Shown in pieces: positions 41,194-50,896 of a DNA stretch of 64,000 nt. A program made the position numbers and the translations under genes. How positions within the stretch are numbered: the stretch's first letter is position 1; each line of letters starts with the position of its first letter. This stretch comes from Rosenbergiella metrosideri (GTDB taxonomy: Bacteria > Pseudomonadota > Gammaproteobacteria > Enterobacterales > Enterobacteriaceae): the NCBI RefSeq assembly GCF_022602565.1, contig NZ_JALBCV010000008.1, positions 1 to 64,000 of the forward strand, in the 5' to 3' direction. A model generated the notes under the pieces. The model was not told the DNA's origin and made no database searches. It saw only the letters and a list, made by a program, of their open reading frames with translations.

Positions 41194-42546
41194 CTACGCA
41201 AAAAGCGTATTAGCCCAGCGTGTTAGCCCCAAGGTTACCGACCCAAAATCATCCCCTTGGACAATTTGAGTCTCGGGCAGAAGTTGCTCCAACGCTTGAC
41301 GTAACAGCGGTGACCGCGCGCTGCCGCCCGTTAAGTAAATGACTTCAGGTTGGACGGTAGCTTGCTGCATCACCTCCACCACTTGCTGTAGCATTTTCTG
41401 TAAGGGGGCATCGATCGCTTCCCGCAAGGTTTGCGCAGAAAGGCGCAGTTCCAATGCCGTATCGAGGTAGCTTAAATCACAGTGGGTTTCAGACTGTTCG
41501 GAGAGGTCAATTTTCGCTTGCTCAGCGCTGCGAACCAACTGATAGCTTTGCTTTTCTTGCCACAAGGTCAGTAGACGGGTCACCAGCTCGGGCTGTTGCG
41601 CATCTTTGACCATTTGTTGAAGTTGCTTACCGCCACTGGCACTGTAAAAGTCGCCTTGAGCCATCACATCATTAATGGCGATGGCGTTCCACCAAGGTAG
41701 CATCGGTAACGCTTTGCCGGTGCGTGAAGGGCTGCCTGCACCTAACAGCGGCATCAGCTGTTTATAGGCCAGCATAATGTCTAGGTCATTTCCCCCCACC
41801 CGACAGCCACTGTGCGCCAGTAAGCTTTCGCTACGCTCAGCTTTAAGCCGCCATTCGGGGCCCATCAGCAGCAGTGAGCAGTCGGTGGTTCCCCCGCCGA
41901 TATCGACGACCAGAACACGTGTTTCGCGGGTGAGCCGAGATTCATACTCTAAGCCTGCTGCCACCGGCTCAAACTGAAATTCTACTTCGCGAAATCCTGC
42001 CCGTAATGCTGCGCGACGCAAAATACCGACCGCTTGCTGATTCGCCTCTTCACCGCCAGTGCCTTGGAAGTTAACTGGGCGTCCAATAACGGCTTGCTCA
42101 ATTGGTGTTTGGGTGTGCAGCTCTGCTTGCTGACGGATATGCAACATCATGGCGCAGACGACGTCATCAAAAAATGCGATTTGTTGCGGCTTGAGTCCCT
42201 TAGCGCCGAGGAACGATTTGGGTGATTTCACAAACCAAACGTCTTGTGGATCGGCGATATAGTGGTTCAGCGCAGATAAGCCAAATTGCACACTTTGCGC
42301 AGAGACGGGCAGATCTTCATCACGATTGGCCCGCAAGGCTTGCTGTAAAAGTGCGGTCTCTTCGGCGGTGTGATAACTGATACCGTGATGACGATATAAC
42401 CATTCACTGACTGCTGAACGAAGAGGGGCGCTCATCATTGAGGGGAGTAATTTTTCTGACCCTGCAAGCGGCAGCTGTTGAAATCGCCCCTCTCGTTCAA
42501 CGGCTACCGAACAGTTTGCTGTACCATAATCGAAACCAATTACCAT
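41194..42546 (-). CDS. yegD: Hsp70-family protein YegD
   Basis: Start at the ATG at 42546 (MVIGFDYGTANCSVA) after AAGGGG; 450 aa. It is an actin-like ATPase domain of Hsp70 type with phosphate-1 GFDYGTANC, phosphate-2 VLVVDIGGGTTDCSLLL and adenosine motif VIYLTGGSARSPLLRQAL. The C-terminal substrate-binding domain of DnaK is missing, as in E. coli YegD. Client and function are unknown. It lies between trhP and a PAP2 phosphatase gene. Confidence 0.92.
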   Translation of the reverse strand: MVIGFDYGTANCSVAVEREGRFQQLPLAGSEKLLPSMMSAPLRSAVSEWLYRHHGISYHTAEETALLQQALRANRDEDLPVSAQSVQFGLSALNHYIADPQDVWFVKSPKSFLGAKGLKPQQIAFFDDVVCAMMLHIRQQAELHTQTPIEQAVIGRPVNFQGTGGEEANQQAVGILRRAALRAGFREVEFQFEPVAAGLEYESRLTRETRVLVVDIGGGTTDCSLLLMGPEWRLKAERSESLLAHSGCRVGGNDLDIMLAYKQLMPLLGAGSPSRTGKALPMLPWWNAIAINDVMAQGDFYSASGGKQLQQMVKDAQQPELVTRLLTLWQEKQSYQLVRSAEQAKIDLSEQSETHCDLSYLDTALELRLSAQTLREAIDAPLQKMLQQVVEVMQQATVQPEVIYLTGGSARSPLLRQALEQLLPETQIVQGDDFGSVTLGLTRWANTLFA

Positions 42547-42611
42547 GCTGCACCCCTTCAATAAAAGGGGCGCACTTTAACGGGTTACAGCGCAAAGTCA
42601 ATCGTTAACGC

Positions 42612-43232
42612 TCATCGCCCCAAGGAGAGGAGTTGCTGCCGTGTATGAGGCTGTTCCATTCCGGCAAGTTTTGCTGCCAGCGTACCGAGGAAAAGTTGGG
42701 TTGTGGCGGGCTTTCCCTGCAACACCAAAAACAGTGGTAGGGCAACAATGAGCAGTAATTCGATCCGGTTTATCGGTTTAAACGCCACTTTCCGCTGCAT
42801 AGCCAAGAAGAATAGGCTGCAACAACAGCCTAATAAAAAGCCGCAGATCACTTCGCTCGGCGAGTGGGCATGCAGTACAAGACGAGAATAGGCGATGGTC
42901 AGGGCAAAAAGGTAACCGAGGACTACCCAGAGCAGCGGGCGTTTAAACGAAAATCCACGGGCGATAAACCAAAAAAAGATCGGCCAAAACGTTGTGGACA
43001 TCGTGGTATGACCGCTAAAGCCGGTAAAGTTATAGCGCGCACTACCAATAAGAAATCCTAGAAATAAGAATTTAGAGATGCTGACCACTAACCCTGCAGT
43101 GCCAAAACTGGTCAACCAGTAGAATGCTGGTGCCAATCTCGACGTGTTATAGAATAGGGCAAATGCCAAGACAACAGCACTCGGTAACAGCAGCATGCTA
43201 TCGCCAAAATAGGTCAACAATTGCCAGTGCAT
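42612..43232 (-). CDS. PAP2-family membrane phosphatase
   Basis: Start at the ATG at 43232 (MHWQLLTYFGDSMLLLPSA) after AGAGGA; the longer frame begins at a TTG. About 206 aa with six membrane segments. It has phosphatase motifs SGHTTMS and SRLVLHAHSPSEVICG, the latter containing the catalytic His-x3-Asp/Glu arrangement (HSPSEV, with Glu). It probably acts on an undecaprenyl or phosphatidyl phosphate on the periplasmic side. I cannot assign a specific substrate. E. coli has no gene at this position between yegD and udk. Confidence 0.8.
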   Translation of the reverse strand: MHWQLLTYFGDSMLLLPSAVVLAFALFYNTSRLAPAFYWLTSFGTAGLVVSISKFLFLGFLIGSARYNFTGFSGHTTMSTTFWPIFFWFIARGFSFKRPLLWVVLGYLFALTIAYSRLVLHAHSPSEVICGFLLGCCCSLFFLAMQRKVAFKPINRIELLLIVALPLFLVLQGKPATTQLFLGTLAAKLAGMEQPHTRQQLLSLGR

Positions 43233-43341
43233 AAATCCTCTGAAGGTGACAGGGATTGGCTGCCAGTCAGCCAATTCAGCGCGCTAGTGTATCCAACCAC
43301 GACCAAAAAAACAGTGTTAAACTCTTAAAAGTACGTCCTTT

Positions 43342-43374
43342 TTGCTAGCATCACTGCCGTGAAACCCTTATAAT
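43342..43374 (+). promoter_or_regulatory. probable udk promoter
   Basis: A consensus TATAAT is at 43369-43374, 82 bases before the udk ATG. The upstream half is weak: TTGCTA at 43342-43347 is too far (21 bases) and TAGCAT at 17 bases is poor, so only the -10 is convincing. Confidence 0.4.
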
Positions 43375-43456
43375 CGCCGGCGTTTATCCTCCCATTTTGC
43401 TAGAGTGCTTGCGGCACTACGCGGGTATTTCGGCTTCAGTTTCAGGTTGTAAAATA

Positions 43457-44098
43457 ATGACTGACCAGTCTCATCAATGTGTGATTATCGGAATTGCGGG
43501 CGCATCCGCATCTGGAAAAAGTTTAATTGCGAGTACGTTGTATCGTGAAATTCGTGATCAAGTGGGCGATGAACATATCGGTGTTATCCCAGAAGATTGT
43601 TACTATCGTGACCAAAGCCATCTCACGATGGAAGAGCGTATCAAGACCAATTATGACCATCCCAACGCGATGGACCATGATTTACTCTTGAATCAGCTGC
43701 AAGCCCTTAAATCAGGTCAGTCGATTGAACTCCCGCTGTACAGCTATTCCGAACACACCCGCATGGAAAAAACCCAAACGTTAAAACCCAAAAAAGTGAT
43801 TATCCTTGAAGGGATTCTACTGTTGACCGATGCGCGACTGCGTAACGAATTAAACTTCTCCATTTTTGTCGACACACCGTTAGATATCTGTTTAATGCGT
43901 CGGATGAAACGCGATGTCAACGAACGGGGACGCTCAATGGATTCGGTGATGAGTCAATACCAAAAAACTGTCCGCCCAATGTTCCTGCAGTTTATCGAAC
44001 CGTCCAAACAATACGCCGACATCATCGTGCCTCGCGGCGGAAAAAATCGTATTGCGATCGATATTTTAAAAGCTAAGATTAATCAATTCTTTGAATAA
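43457..44098 (+). CDS. udk: uridine/cytidine kinase Udk
   Basis: Start at the ATG at 43457 ([15 protein letters not shown]), giving 213 aa, identical in length to E. coli. Walker A GASASGKS is at residues 15-22. The substrate motif [11 protein letters not shown] and the lid [10 protein letters not shown] follow, with [12 protein letters not shown] in the C-terminal half. It phosphorylates uridine and cytidine in salvage. dcd follows after 32 bases, as in E. coli. Confidence 0.97.
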   Translation: MTDQSHQCVIIGIAGASASGKSLIASTLYREIRDQVGDEHIGVIPEDCYYRDQSHLTMEERIKTNYDHPNAMDHDLLLNQLQALKSGQSIELPLYSYSEHTRMEKTQTLKPKKVIILEGILLLTDARLRNELNFSIFVDTPLDICLMRRMKRDVNERGRSMDSVMSQYQKTVRPMFLQFIEPSKQYADIIVPRGGKNRIAIDILKAKINQFFE

Positions 44099-44130
44099 GT
44101 TTTTATGCGATATTTTATTAGGGAATCACT

Positions 44131-44712
44131 ATGAGATTATGTGACCGAGACATTGAAGCATGGATGGATGAAGGGAAACTTTGCATCGATCCCCGCCCGC
44201 CTGTTGAGCGGATTAATGGTGCCACGGTCGACGTACGCCTCGGGAATGGCTTTCGGACCTTTCGCGGACATACGGCGGCATATATCGATTTAAGTGGCCC
44301 TAAAGATGCGGTAAGCGCCTCGCTTGAACGTGTGATGAGCGAAGAAATCGTCTTAAAAGATGATGAGGCGTTCTTTTTACATCCTGGCGAGCTGGCGTTG
44401 GCCGTGACCTATGAATCAGTCACCTTACCAAATGATTTGGTTGGCTGGTTAGATGGTCGTTCATCCTTAGCCCGTCTAGGATTAATGGTTCATGTCACCG
44501 CACATCGCATCGATCCCGGTTGGAAAGGACGAATTGTGTTAGAATTCTTTAACTCGGGTAAGCTGCCATTGGCTTTACGTCCAGGGATGTTAATCGGAGC
44601 ATTGAGTTTTGAACCTTTATCCGGACCTGCCGCGCGGCCTTATAATAGCCGTCAAGATGCTAAATACCGTGACCAACAGAGCGCGGTCGCTAGCCGAATC
44701 GATAAAGATTAA
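44131..44712 (+). CDS. dcd: dCTP deaminase Dcd
   Basis: A 193-aa trimeric dUTPase-fold enzyme, exactly the E. coli length. Conserved motifs are [12 protein letters not shown], the core [38 protein letters not shown] holding the active-site Ser/Arg and Glu, and [12 protein letters not shown]. It deaminates dCTP to dUTP, the main source of dTTP precursors. It lies between udk and asmA, as in E. coli. Confidence 0.97.
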   Translation: MRLCDRDIEAWMDEGKLCIDPRPPVERINGATVDVRLGNGFRTFRGHTAAYIDLSGPKDAVSASLERVMSEEIVLKDDEAFFLHPGELALAVTYESVTLPNDLVGWLDGRSSLARLGLMVHVTAHRIDPGWKGRIVLEFFNSGKLPLALRPGMLIGALSFEPLSGPAARPYNSRQDAKYRDQQSAVASRIDKD

Positions 44713-44733
44713 TTTCGCTTAAAGGGAGATGGC

Positions 44734-46554
44734 ATGAGAAAGCTGATAACCACCTTCGCCATTCTCATTGCGGTGCTGGTCGCAGGAATGACGGCTTTAG
44801 TTCTGTTGGTGAATCCGAATGATTTTGAACATTATATGGTTCAACAGGTTAAAAAGCGCAGTGGTTATCAACTCACGCTGAAAGGTGATTTGCGCTGGCA
44901 TGTGTGGCCAAGACTGAGCATCTTAAGTGGGCCGATTGTGCTTACCGCGCCGGGAGCTTCACAACCAGCGGTAACGGCTGACAACATGCGTTTAGATGTT
45001 GAGCTTCTCCCTTTACTCTCCCACCAGTTACACATCAGTAAAGTCTTAGTCATGCATGCGGTGATTCAAGCCACACCGGATGCAGCCGCCAAAATGCCCC
45101 CCGCAGGACCGATCGCGCCAGATGATAATAGTTCTTTCGCCCCCTCTTTGGGCCAGTGGTCTTTAGATATTGCAGATCTGTCGGTGGCGAATAGTTTACT
45201 GATATGGCAAGACCCACAAGGTGAACAACTCAATTTCCGTAATGTCGATCTGAGTTTGCATCAAGACAGTTCGCGGGTTGGACGCTATTACCTAAGTACA
45301 GCTTTAACGCGAAACCAGCAGACATTCTCAATTGATTTCGAAGGACAGATGGATGCGCGCCATTATCCCTATAAATTGGCTTTTTCGGTCGATCGTGGCA
45401 GTTATCAGTTACAAGGCGTCTCTTTACCCGAGCAGGGTGTGAAGGGAGAAACGACCTTTAGCGCCCAGTGGTCACCGATGAGCAATACTTTCGACCTCAA
45501 CGACTTTAGTTTGCATGCAAACGACAGCGATTTTACTGGCGAAGCCAGCGGTGTATTAGCGCCTGCCTTACAGCTTAACCTTAATTTACATTCACAGAAC
45601 GCTAATTTTGACCAGTTGTTATTATCTGGCGAGTCGCAAGTCTCGCAGCAAGTCGCTGCGCAGACCAATAGTCCAGAGCGTGTCGACGTGCAAACTCGCG
45701 CTCGTACCCCTGTGGTCGTCGAAAAAAATAATCGCGGCTTTATTGACTGGTTGAATCAAAGTGAGATTGCTAGTCAACTTACGGCTGATCAAGCCACTTG
45801 GCATGGGGTGACTGTCAAGGGGTTAAGATTGAATGCGCATAATGCGATGGGCATGATGAGCTTGAATACGCTCTCCGGTAAGGTGGATGATGGCCATTTC
45901 ACGATTCAAGGTAAAGTGGATTTCCGACCTGAATTAGCTACCGTCGACCTACACACCGATTTACAGCATATTCCTTTGCAAGTTGTGCAGCCATTATTGC
46001 AAATACCGCCGGTACTACGTGGGGACGTGTCGTTACAAGGTGACTTTACCGGACAAGGGCTACGCGGTAGGGATATCCTGACCCAATGGCAAGGCCGCTC
46101 GACCATCGATCTTATTGGTCTCGACATTCCGCAAATGAATGTGCAACAAATGGTGATTGATGCCGTTACGCGTGCCAGTAACCGCGTCAACTCAGATCCG
46201 ACTCTTCATCCGGTTATTCCTGATATGCGGGGTAATTTTAGCTTAGGGAATGGCACGCTACAGTTGACGCGTTTGGAAGGCGAGAATGCCCAAGTCTCAT
46301 TGAATGCGTCGGGTGAGATTAATTTCCAACAGTATCAGCTCGATATCACCTTTAACCTCTTAACACGTGGCTGGAAAGGCGACCCCGGCATGATTGCCTT
46401 ACTGGCGAATCAACCAATCCCGTTACGTTTTTATGGTCCTTGGAATCACTTGCAATATTCGCTATCAGTCGATAGGTTATTGAAAAATAATCTTAAGAGT
46501 CGATTACAGCAGTGGCTCAAAGATAACGATAAGGCTAAACATCCCTCATCGTGA
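44734..46554 (+). CDS. asmA: AsmA, outer-membrane assembly/lipid-transport family protein
   Basis: An N-terminal signal anchor (LITTFAILIAVLVAGMTALVLLV, too long to be cleaved obviously) is followed by the AsmA opening NPNDFEHYMVQQVKKRSGYQLTLKGDLRWHVWP. It has a long periplasmic beta-rich region and the C-terminal AsmA-like repeat ending RLLKNNLKSRLQQWLKD. 606 aa compared with 617 in E. coli. AsmA-like proteins are linked to phospholipid transport and outer-membrane integrity. It is followed by a hairpin, then galF. Confidence 0.94.
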   Translation: MRKLITTFAILIAVLVAGMTALVLLVNPNDFEHYMVQQVKKRSGYQLTLKGDLRWHVWPRLSILSGPIVLTAPGASQPAVTADNMRLDVELLPLLSHQLHISKVLVMHAVIQATPDAAAKMPPAGPIAPDDNSSFAPSLGQWSLDIADLSVANSLLIWQDPQGEQLNFRNVDLSLHQDSSRVGRYYLSTALTRNQQTFSIDFEGQMDARHYPYKLAFSVDRGSYQLQGVSLPEQGVKGETTFSAQWSPMSNTFDLNDFSLHANDSDFTGEASGVLAPALQLNLNLHSQNANFDQLLLSGESQVSQQVAAQTNSPERVDVQTRARTPVVVEKNNRGFIDWLNQSEIASQLTADQATWHGVTVKGLRLNAHNAMGMMSLNTLSGKVDDGHFTIQGKVDFRPELATVDLHTDLQHIPLQVVQPLLQIPPVLRGDVSLQGDFTGQGLRGRDILTQWQGRSTIDLIGLDIPQMNVQQMVIDAVTRASNRVNSDPTLHPVIPDMRGNFSLGNGTLQLTRLEGENAQVSLNASGEINFQQYQLDITFNLLTRGWKGDPGMIALLANQPIPLRFYGPWNHLQYSLSVDRLLKNNLKSRLQQWLKDNDKAKHPSS

Positions 46555-46560
46555 TAGGGC

Positions 46561-46583
46561 AGGGAGAGTTTCAGACTCTCCCT
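46561..46583 (+). terminator. hairpin after asmA
   Basis: AGGGAGAGT pairs perfectly with ACTCTCCCT over a TTCAG loop, seven bases beyond the asmA stop codon. No T run follows, so termination may be partial. Confidence 0.5.
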
Positions 46584-46645
46584 ATGCTTTGAAGGTTTAG
46601 GCTCATCGATACTATCGTGCACGCACCCCAACCAGTGGATGAGAT

Positions 46646-47548
46646 ATGAAAAATTTGAAAGCGGTTATTCCTGTTGCTGGCCTCGGTATGCATATGTTGC
46701 CGGCAACGAAAGCGATTCCAAAAGAGATGTTACCCATCGTTGATAAGCCGATGATCCAGTATATCATTGATGAATGTGTTACCGCGGGGATTAAAGAGAT
46801 TGTCTTAGTCACTCATGCCTCTAAAAATGCGGTGGAAAACCATTTCGATACCACTTACGAGCTTGAGGCACTCCTCGAGCAGCGGGTGAAACGCCAACTT
46901 CTCAGTGAAGTAAAAAATATCTGCCCCCCTGGTGTGACCATAATGAATGTGCGCCAACCGCAGCCGCTAGGCCTCGGTAATGCGATTCTTTGTGCTAAGC
47001 CGATCGTCGGCGATAATCCATTCGTCGTGGTATTGCCTGATGTGATCCTCGATAATCAAAGTGCCGATCCATTACGCTATAACTTGGCGGCGATGTTGTC
47101 GCGTTTTGCTGAAACCGGGCGTTCACAAGTCCTCTGTCAGACGCTGCCCCGCGAAGAACTTGCAGAATACTCAGTGATCACCACCGAACAGCCTTTAGAG
47201 TCCGCAGGTGACACCTGCCGTATCGTTGATTTTATTGAAAAACCTACCCATGTTGAAAATCTACCGGAAACCTCGCAACTCGCGGCAGTCGGTCGTTATG
47301 TACTTTCTGAAAAAATCTGGGCGTATCTAGAAGATACGCAGCCAGGTGCTTGGGGCCGAATCCAATTAACGGATGCTATTGCCGCCCTTAATCAAGTTGA
47401 AGCCGTGGAAGCCAGTGAGCTTCATGGTATTAGCTACGACTGCGGGCGTAAGCTCGGGTATATGCAAGCTTTCGTTGCCTATGGATTACGCCATCCACAA
47501 TCCGGGCAAGCTTTCAGAGATTCGATCAAAACACTTCTTAACTCTTAA
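46646..47548 (+). CDS. galF: GalF, UTP-glucose-1-phosphate uridylyltransferase-like subunit
   Basis: A 300-aa nucleotidyltransferase. The N-terminal signature reads [19 protein letters not shown], where GalU has GFGTRMLPATKA; the Met-His replacement marks GalF, which lacks strong catalytic activity and modulates GalU. Other motifs are [18 protein letters not shown] and [15 protein letters not shown]. In enterobacteria galF is the conserved left border of the O-antigen/capsule locus. Here it is followed directly by galE and gnd, with no polysaccharide genes in between. Confidence 0.93.
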   Translation: MKNLKAVIPVAGLGMHMLPATKAIPKEMLPIVDKPMIQYIIDECVTAGIKEIVLVTHASKNAVENHFDTTYELEALLEQRVKRQLLSEVKNICPPGVTIMNVRQPQPLGLGNAILCAKPIVGDNPFVVVLPDVILDNQSADPLRYNLAAMLSRFAETGRSQVLCQTLPREELAEYSVITTEQPLESAGDTCRIVDFIEKPTHVENLPETSQLAAVGRYVLSEKIWAYLEDTQPGAWGRIQLTDAIAALNQVEAVEASELHGISYDCGRKLGYMQAFVAYGLRHPQSGQAFRDSIKTLLNS

Positions 47549-47564
47549 TTTAGGCTAATCAATC

Positions 47565-48581
47565 ATGGCAATTTTAGTGACAGGTGGTGCAGGGTATATT
47601 GGATCGCACACCGTGTTAGCCCTGCTGCAACGGGGTGATGACGTCGTTATATTGGATAATTTATGCAATGCCTCGCAAGAAGCGCTGGCACGGGTGGCTA
47701 AGATAACCGGACGTCAAGCGGCGTTTGTTGAGGGCGATATCCGTGATAGAGCCTGCTTACAGTCGTTATTCGCTGCGCATCGTATCACCGATGTCATCCA
47801 CTTCGCTGCCTTAAAAGCGGTGGGGGAATCGACGCGGATGCCGTTAGAATATTATGAAAATAACGTGTCCGGTACCTTAGTATTACTCGAAGAGATGCGC
47901 CGTGCAGGGATTTGGAACTTTATTTTTAGCTCCTCGGCAACTGTCTACGGTGCGGATGCGCCAGTACCTTATGTTGAAACGACGCCGATAGGGGGAACTA
48001 CCAGCCCTTATGGCACATCTAAGCTAATGATTGAATTGGTCTTGCAAGACTTTGCCAAAGCCGAGCCGCAATTTAATACTATTGCTTTGCGTTACTTCAA
48101 CCCAGTGGGTGCGCATGAGTCGGGCGAAATCGGCGAAGATCCTTCAGGGATCCCGAATAATTTACTGCCGTATATCGCTCAGGTAGCGATCGGTAAGTTA
48201 CCGCAGCTAGGCGTCTTTGGTGGCGATTACCCTACGCCTGATGGCACTTGTCAACGCGATTATATTCACGTGATGGACCTTGCAGAAGGTCATTTAAAAG
48301 CGTTGGATTACTTACAACAGACTCAAGGATATCGCGCTTATAATCTTGGTGCGGGCAAAGGCTACTCGGTATTAGAGATGATCCGAGCGTTTGAGCAGGC
48401 CTCGGGCTGCACAATTCCGTTTGAGATCAAGCCTCGCCGTGCTGGCGACCTTGCCGCATTCTGGGCAGACCCTGCCTTGGCTGCGAAAGAATTAAACTGG
48501 AGCGTCTCGCGTGGTATCGATGAAATGATGGTCGACACTTGGCGCTGGCAGAAAAAAAATCCCCATGGATATCGTCAATAA
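47565..48581 (+). CDS. galE: UDP-glucose 4-epimerase GalE
   Basis: An extended SDR of 338 residues with NAD motif TGGAGYIGSHT, SSSATVYG and the catalytic YGTSK (PYGTSKLM). The C-terminal RRAGDLAAFWADPALAAKELNW motif is shared by GalE proteins. It interconverts UDP-glucose and UDP-galactose for polysaccharide precursors. It starts 16 bases after galF and probably forms an operon with it. The position in the galF-gnd interval links it to surface polysaccharide, not the gal operon. Confidence 0.95.
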   Translation: MAILVTGGAGYIGSHTVLALLQRGDDVVILDNLCNASQEALARVAKITGRQAAFVEGDIRDRACLQSLFAAHRITDVIHFAALKAVGESTRMPLEYYENNVSGTLVLLEEMRRAGIWNFIFSSSATVYGADAPVPYVETTPIGGTTSPYGTSKLMIELVLQDFAKAEPQFNTIALRYFNPVGAHESGEIGEDPSGIPNNLLPYIAQVAIGKLPQLGVFGGDYPTPDGTCQRDYIHVMDLAEGHLKALDYLQQTQGYRAYNLGAGKGYSVLEMIRAFEQASGCTIPFEIKPRRAGDLAAFWADPALAAKELNWSVSRGIDEMMVDTWRWQKKNPHGYRQ

Positions 48582-48598
48582 GTGTAATTAATAAGCAT

Positions 48599-48656
48599 CT
48601 GACCGGGGGGACTTGATCAAACGTGCGTTAAGCATAGATTTCCCGGTCAGGTTTTT
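48599..48656 (+). terminator. terminator after galE with a long loop
   Basis: CTGACCGGG (48599-48607) pairs exactly with CCCGGTCAG (48642-48650) across a 34-nt loop and is followed by GTTTTT. It lies 18 bases beyond the galE stop and upstream of the gnd leader. Confidence 0.7.
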
Positions 48657-48742
48657 ATATAACTTATAGGACAAGGTACGTGCTAACAAACCTAGAACAT
48701 AACGTTCACATAGGTAAGCTTTCTACCAGACAGGAGAATGTA

Positions 48743-50149
48743 ATGTCTAAGCAGCAAATTGGTGTTGTCGGAATGGCAGTAATGGGCCGTAATCTCGCGC
48801 TAAATATTGAAAGCCGTGGCTATACTGTCTCAATCTTCAACCGTTCACGTGAAAAGACGGATGAAGTGATTGCAGAAAACCCAGGAAAAAAACTCGCGCC
48901 GTTCTACAGCGTTGAAGAGTTTGTCGAGTCCTTAGAAAAACCTCGCCGTATCCTGTTAATGGTGCAAGCGGGTGAAGCGACAGATAAGACGATTGCCTCA
49001 CTCACCCCACACCTTGATAAAGGTGATATTTTGATCGACGGTGGTAACACTTTCTACAAAGATACCATTCGTCGTAACAAAGAGCTGTCTGACCAAGGCT
49101 TTAACTTCATCGGTACCGGTGTTTCCGGCGGTGAAGAAGGTGCATTAAAAGGCCCTTCAATCATGCCTGGCGGTCAGAAAGAAGCTTACGAATTAGTGGC
49201 ACCGATTTTTGACAAAATCGCAGCACGTGCAGAAGGCGAAGCCTGTGTGACCTATATCGGTCCAGATGGTGCGGGTCACTATGTGAAAATGGTTCACAAC
49301 GGTATTGAATACGGCGATATGCAGCTGATTGCAGAAGCTTACTCCGTACTGAAAGGTTCTTTAGGTCTGTCTAATGAAGAATTAGCGAAAACCTTTAGCG
49401 AGTGGAACCAAGGTGAGCTGAGTAGCTACCTAATCGATATCACTAAAGATATTTTCACTAAGAAAGATGATACCGGTAACTACTTGGTTGATGTCATCCT
49501 TGATGAAGCGGCGAACAAAGGTACTGGTAAGTGGACCAGCCAAAGCTCACTGGACCTTGGTGAGCCATTATCGCTGATCACTGAGTCAGTATTTGCACGT
49601 TACCTTTCTTCACTGAAATCACAACGTGTTGCCGCTTCTAAAGTCCTGACTGGACCAAAAGTTGCTGCATTTAACGGTGATAAAGCAGAATTTATCGAGA
49701 AAGTCCGCCGCGCACTCTACTTAGGTAAAATCGTCTCTTACGCACAAGGTTTCTCTCAACTCCGTGCCGCATCAGATCAATATAGCTGGGATCTGAACTA
49801 TGGCGAATTAGCGAAAATTTTCCGTGCGGGTTGTATCATCCGTGCACAGTTCCTGCAAAAAATCACTGATGCTTATGCAGAGAACCCAGAGATCGCGAAC
49901 TTACTGCTGGCACCATACTTCAAAAACATCGCTGATGAATATCAACAAGCGTTGCGCGATGTGGTGAGCTACGCCGTACAGAATGGTATCCCAATGCCAA
50001 CCTTCTCTGCAGCGATTGCTTACTACGATAGCTACCGCTCAGAAGTTCTGCCTGCGAACCTGATTCAGGCTCAACGTGACTACTTCGGCGCGCACACTTA
50101 TAAGCGTACTGATAAAGAAGGTGTTTTCCACACTGAGTGGTTAGACTAA
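48743..50149 (+). CDS. gnd: 6-phosphogluconate dehydrogenase Gnd
   Basis: Start at the ATG at 48743 ([21 protein letters not shown]) after CAGGAG, giving 468 aa as in E. coli. The NADP fold is [11 protein letters not shown]. Substrate motifs are [21 protein letters not shown] and the active-site [18 protein letters not shown]. It decarboxylates 6-phosphogluconate to ribulose 5-phosphate. Codon choice here looks more biased than its neighbours, as usual for this highly expressed enzyme. It is followed by a strong terminator. Confidence 0.98.
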   Translation: MSKQQIGVVGMAVMGRNLALNIESRGYTVSIFNRSREKTDEVIAENPGKKLAPFYSVEEFVESLEKPRRILLMVQAGEATDKTIASLTPHLDKGDILIDGGNTFYKDTIRRNKELSDQGFNFIGTGVSGGEEGALKGPSIMPGGQKEAYELVAPIFDKIAARAEGEACVTYIGPDGAGHYVKMVHNGIEYGDMQLIAEAYSVLKGSLGLSNEELAKTFSEWNQGELSSYLIDITKDIFTKKDDTGNYLVDVILDEAANKGTGKWTSQSSLDLGEPLSLITESVFARYLSSLKSQRVAASKVLTGPKVAAFNGDKAEFIEKVRRALYLGKIVSYAQGFSQLRAASDQYSWDLNYGELAKIFRAGCIIRAQFLQKITDAYAENPEIANLLLAPYFKNIADEYQQALRDVVSYAVQNGIPMPTFSAAIAYYDSYRSEVLPANLIQAQRDYFGAHTYKRTDKEGVFHTEWLD

Positions 50150-50171
50150 GTCTTAAGTTGAACTTCCTCGC

Positions 50172-50202
50172 AAGCCAGTGACCACGTCACTGGCTTTTTT
50201 TT
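50172..50202 (+). terminator. rho-independent terminator of gnd
   Basis: GCCAGTGAC and GTCACTGGC form a perfect 9-bp stem with a CAC loop and eight T. The T run reaches the stop codon of the convergent ABC transporter gene. Confidence 0.9.
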
Positions 50203-50893
50203 AGCTGGCGATTCGTCCTTTTACTAAATGCAGGTGTCGGTTAGCGAAACGCGCGGCTAAATGCGTATCATGGGTGGCAATAACAAGAATTGCGGCCTGT
50301 TGGATAAATTGTTGTAAGCGGTGCTCGACTTTATCTTTAAACAGCGCATCCCCCACACTGATCCATTCATCCATCAGCAGTATCTCCGGCGGCTGTGCTG
50401 TGCAGATGGCGAAGGCTAAGCGTAACACCATGCCACTGGAATAGGTACGCACCGGCAGATAGATAAACTCCTCAAGTTCACTGAAGGCTATCACGTCCTC
50501 AATCAGGCTAGGGAGTTGCTGCTTGGGTATCCCCATAAGTAAGCTTCTGAGTTTAATATTCTCAATCCCGGTCAATTCGGGTTCCATTCCCATCGTCGCA
50601 TCCAATAATGAACTTATTCGACCACAGGTCTTGATATGTCCGGCACTGGGACTGTAAACGCCGGCCAATGCACGCAGTAGGGTGGTTTTACCTGAACCAT
50701 TATGGCCGAGTAGTGCTAAGCGATCCCCCTCATCTAACCTAAAGCTAATATCGTTCAAGGCATTCACGGTCATCGTGCGACCTACCTGACCTAACCGCCC
50801 GCCTGCCACACTGAGCAGTGAGCGCTTTAAGGATCGTTGTTGGGCGTTATAAATTGGAAATTGAATAGTAAGGTGCTGACAATCGATATACAT
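50201..50893 (-). CDS. polysaccharide export ABC transporter ATPase, Wzt/KpsT type
   Basis: A 230-residue ATPase domain with Walker A LLGHNGSGKTT, signature YSSGMVLRLAF and Walker B EILLMDEW. The YSSGM signature and the QRSLKRSLLSV opening are typical of Wzt/KpsT/TagH exporters. It stops after the ATPase domain, without the C-terminal carbohydrate-binding domain of long Wzt proteins. It pairs with the permease gene three bases upstream. No glycosyltransferase or chain-termination gene is nearby, so its substrate is unknown. Confidence 0.85.
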   Translation of the reverse strand: MYIDCQHLTIQFPIYNAQQRSLKRSLLSVAGGRLGQVGRTMTVNALNDISFRLDEGDRLALLGHNGSGKTTLLRALAGVYSPSAGHIKTCGRISSLLDATMGMEPELTGIENIKLRSLLMGIPKQQLPSLIEDVIAFSELEEFIYLPVRTYSSGMVLRLAFAICTAQPPEILLMDEWISVGDALFKDKVEHRLQQFIQQAAILVIATHDTHLAARFANRHLHLVKGRIAS

Positions 50894-50896
50894 GGA

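Noticed and set aside
46554..46646. JUMPStart/ops element before galF
   Set aside because: I looked for GGCGGTAGCGT-type ops sequence upstream of galF and found none, which agrees with the missing O-antigen operon.
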